Assembly: GCF_019219825.1 (NCBI RefSeq)
Contig: NZ_JAHUXH010000017.1
Location: forward strand, 62,001 to 126,000
Reading direction: 5' to 3'
From: Streptomyces sp. TRM70350
GTDB lineage: Bacteria; Actinomycetota; Actinomycetes; Streptomycetales; Streptomycetaceae
Length of the DNA: 64,000 nucleotides
The translations under genes were made by a program, and so were the position numbers. Below are positions 62,102 to 64,000 of the stretch, piece by piece; position 1 is the first letter of the stretch; each line of letters begins with the position of its first letter. The notes under the pieces are model-generated. The model searched no databases. It saw only the letters and a program-made list of their open reading frames with translations, and was not told where the DNA came from.

Positions 62102-62971
62102 TCACTTGAGGCCGCTGAGCATCATGCCGCGGATGTAGTACTTCTGCAGCAGCAGGAAGGCGATGAGGACCGGCAGGATGCTCAGGACGAGACCGGCCAT
62201 GACGATCGGCATCGTGCGGGTGGGGTCCACGTAGTCCTGCAGGAGCTGGATGCCGACGGGCAGGGTCATCACGTCCGGGTTGGCGGTGGAGATGAGCAGC
62301 GCCCAGATGTACTCGTTCCACGCGTGGACGAAGGTCAGCAGACCGAGCGTCAGCACGACCGGTGTGGTCTGCGGCACGACGATCCGCCACCACACGGCGA
62401 ACTCGCCGGCACCGTCGATACGTGCGGCCTCCAGGACCTCGTCCGGGATCGAGACCATGAACTGGCGCATCAGGAAGATGCCGAAGCCGTTGACGAGGAA
62501 CGGCATGGCGAGCGCCGCGATGCTGACGGTCAGGCCCGCGCCCCCGCGCCCGAACAGGTCGTTGCCGCCCGCCAGCGGCCAGTGCACCAGGATCAGGAAG
62601 TGCGGGATGAAGAAGAGGAACGGGGGGAACATCATCGTCGACAGCACGAGTCGGAAGATGAGGTTCCGGCCGGGGAAGCGGAGTTTGGCGAGCGCGTAGC
62701 CGGCGAGCGACGACGTCAGCAGTACCGATCCGGTGATCACGGCGGTTGCGATGACGCTGTTGCGGAAGAGCACCGGCAGGTCGAGCTGGTCGATCGCCGC
62801 CCGGTAGTTCGACAGGTCGAACGCCTCGGGCAGGAACCGGTACGGCAGCGTGCCGGCCTCACCGGCCCCCTTGAACGACGTCATCACCATGTCGAGGAAC
62901 GGCACCACCGTGAGCACGGCGCCGGTCGCCACCACCAGATACGACAACCACGGGAAACGGCGGCGGATCAT
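62102..62971 (-). CDS. Carbohydrate ABC transporter permease (MalG type)
   Basis: A 289-residue inner-membrane permease with six hydrophobic segments. The EAA loop for the ATPase is EAARIDGAGEFAVWWRIVVPQ (about residues 185-205). MIRRRFPWLSYLVVATGAVL begins the first helix. The C-terminal QKYYIRGMMLSGLK is the usual ending of MalG-like (CUT1) permeases. Its ATG overlaps the stop of the partner permease (ATGA). It imports an oligosaccharide, possibly products of the nearby exo-glucosaminidase; no ATPase gene is present, as is normal for CUT1 systems sharing MsiK. Confidence 0.88.
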   Translation of the reverse strand: MIRRRFPWLSYLVVATGAVLTVVPFLDMVMTSFKGAGEAGTLPYRFLPEAFDLSNYRAAIDQLDLPVLFRNSVIATAVITGSVLLTSSLAGYALAKLRFPGRNLIFRLVLSTMMFPPFLFFIPHFLILVHWPLAGGNDLFGRGGAGLTVSIAALAMPFLVNGFGIFLMRQFMVSIPDEVLEAARIDGAGEFAVWWRIVVPQTTPVVLTLGLLTFVHAWNEYIWALLISTANPDVMTLPVGIQLLQDYVDPTRTMPIVMAGLVLSILPVLIAFLLLQKYYIRGMMLSGLK

Positions 62972-63930
62972 GCGTCCTCCCCCTTGCGCCGGAAGATCCA
63001 CAACTGCACCAGGGTGACCAGGAGGACCACCACGAACAGCACGAGGGCGGCGGCGCTCGCGGGGCCCCAGTGGCCGTACGAGAAGGCCTGCCGGTACATC
63101 TCCAGGGCGGCCACGTTGGTCGCGTCGCCCGGCCCGCCCTTGGTCATCACGATGATCAGCGCGAAGGACTGCAGGCCGCTGATGAGCTGGGTGATGCACA
63201 CGAGCAGCAGGGACGGCCGCAGCAGCGGAAGTGTGATCTTCCACAGGACGGTGACCGGCCCGGCGCCGTCCAGCGCTGCGGCCTCGTAGTACGACTCGGG
63301 AATGGACTTCAGCCCGGCGGTCAGGACGAGGATCGCAGAGCCGACCGAGGCCCAGGCATGGACGACCACGACCGAGGGCAGTGCGGTGTCCGGGTCGTGG
63401 AGGAAGGACACCGAGCCGAGTCCGAGGGCGTTGAGGACGCCGTTGACGAGGCCACCCGGCTCGTACATGTACTTCCACACGTTGCCGACGGCGACGACGG
63501 TCGTCACGATCGGCAGGAAGTACAGGGTGCGCCACAGCCCCTGGAACCTCAGGTTGTCGATGCAGGCGGCGACGACGACGGAGCCTGCGAGCGCGAGGAC
63601 CGTGGTGCCCAGGGCGAACAGCAGCGTGTTGGTGAGGACCGGCGCCAGGAACGTCGATCCGTCCGCGAAGAGGCCCGTGACGTTGTCCGTGCCGACCGGT
63701 CGGATGTCGCCGAGGTCGAACCCGGCCCAGCGGGACATCGACAGCAGCACCGCGAAACCGAGCGGCAGGATCAAAAAGACGGCGAAGAACAGCAACGTCG
63801 GCGCAAGGAAGAGATAGGCGACGACGGCCTGGCGGCGCCGGGTCCGGGCGCGGCCGTCGACGCCCGCCCCGGCGGAGCGCGTGCGGGGCGCCGCCCGCTC
63901 GGTCGTCGCCGTCGTCAGCGCGTTCACCAT
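62968..63930 (-). CDS. Carbohydrate ABC transporter permease (MalF type)
   Basis: A 320-residue permease: a cytoplasmic basic N-terminus (RTRSAGAGVDGRARTRRRQA), first helix VVAYLFLAPTLLFFAVFLIL, a periplasmic loop, five more hydrophobic segments and the EAA loop EAAALDGAGPVTVLWKITLP. It pairs with the MalG-type permease downstream. The ATG (63930) lies seven bases inside the 3' end of the preceding solute-binding-protein gene, so the operon order is binding protein, MalF-type, MalG-type. Confidence 0.88.
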   Translation of the reverse strand: MVNALTTATTERAAPRTRSAGAGVDGRARTRRRQAVVAYLFLAPTLLFFAVFLILPLGFAVLLSMSRWAGFDLGDIRPVGTDNVTGLFADGSTFLAPVLTNTLLFALGTTVLALAGSVVVAACIDNLRFQGLWRTLYFLPIVTTVVAVGNVWKYMYEPGGLVNGVLNALGLGSVSFLHDPDTALPSVVVVHAWASVGSAILVLTAGLKSIPESYYEAAALDGAGPVTVLWKITLPLLRPSLLLVCITQLISGLQSFALIIVMTKGGPGDATNVAALEMYRQAFSYGHWGPASAAALVLFVVVLLVTLVQLWIFRRKGEDA

Positions 63931-64000
63931 GAGCGCGACACCTCTCGGTCGATCTGACGGCGGGTGGTGCGCAGTGCCTGGTCGACCGACTGCTGACCGG
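63924..64000 (-). CDS. Sugar-binding lipoprotein, C-terminal end only
   Basis: Only the last 24 codons are in the window: QQSVDQALRTTRRQIDREVS and then RSW, stop at 63924. A terminal helix of this form (VDQALxxxxxxIDREV) is usual at the end of CUT1 extracellular solute-binding proteins, and the operon position before two permeases agrees. The rest lies beyond the edge. Confidence 0.7.
   Translation of the reverse strand, partial: GQQSVDQALRTTRRQIDREVSRSW

Noticed and set aside
1..64000. Possible tRNA or rRNA genes and attachment sites
   Set aside because: I looked for tRNA-like cloverleaf arms and terminal CCA contexts at the cluster borders and near IS relics and found none that I could support by eye.

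Overview
The window reads as chromosomal DNA of a Streptomyces or close relative: very high GC, GTG/TTG starts, AfsR/SARP regulators, DUF1062, SCO6745-like and IS701/IS5/IS21/IS110/IS3 relics. There is no plasmid, phage, rRNA or tRNA signature. Its core (about 10.0-52.9 kb) is one intact nonribosomal peptide cluster. Both flanks are full of frameshifted genes and transposase fragments, as in an unstable chromosome arm.

Layout. 1-9.1 kb: TnpB, IS5 and IS701 relics, a 145-bp MITE-like element, a broken Sfp-type PPTase, a broken AT/ketosynthase-III gene, and scattered intact genes (lectin-like secreted protein, DUF1062, DoxX, VOC, LysR, PAS-PP2C). 10.0-16.3 kb: regulators (MarR, AfsR-like with TPRs, a shorter AfsR/SARP) and a small secreted peptide with two DMPWG motifs. 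16.4-23.5 kb (+): Cy-A-T synthetase, SHMT-like enzyme, DUF2461, threonine aldolase and GNAT, joined by 1-4 base overlaps. A bidirectional terminator follows. 23.6-48.9 kb (-): two acyl-CoA-dehydrogenase-like proteins, a degenerate stand-alone C domain, C-A-T, C-A-T-TE, MFS exporter, AlkZ-like protein, A-T-Cy-MT, P450, MbtH, type II TE, A-T, aldehyde dehydrogenase, SARP. 49.2-52.9 kb (+): tryptophan halogenase, flavin reductase, antiporter. 53-64 kb: decayed SCO6745 and IS21 genes, a second P450, an unrecognised gene bracketed by an inverted repeat, IS110/IS3/IS701 relics, a GH2 exo-glucosaminidase and a sugar ABC transporter.

How the cluster should work (inference from families). The Cy-A-T protein plus SHMT matches the FmoA3/FmoH logic of the JBIR-34/35 (fmo) pathway and of tambromycin: alpha-methylserine is made by the SHMT and cyclised to 4-methyloxazoline. 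The halogenase with its flavin reductase would chlorinate Trp. A-T + MbtH + P450 + TE would give beta-hydroxy-chloro-Trp. The threonine aldolase would cut it to chloroindole-3-carbaldehyde, and the aldehyde dehydrogenase would oxidise that to the acid. The A domain of A-T-Cy-MT lacks the amino-group-binding Asp, as expected for a carboxylic-acid starter. The C-A-T module with a Lys/Orn-like pocket and the dehydrogenase pair could make a lysine-derived pyrrolidine amino acid of the tambroline type. C-A-T-TE, whose TE has a Cys nucleophile, would finish the peptide.

Identity to any sequenced cluster was not tested; all family calls come from reading motifs.
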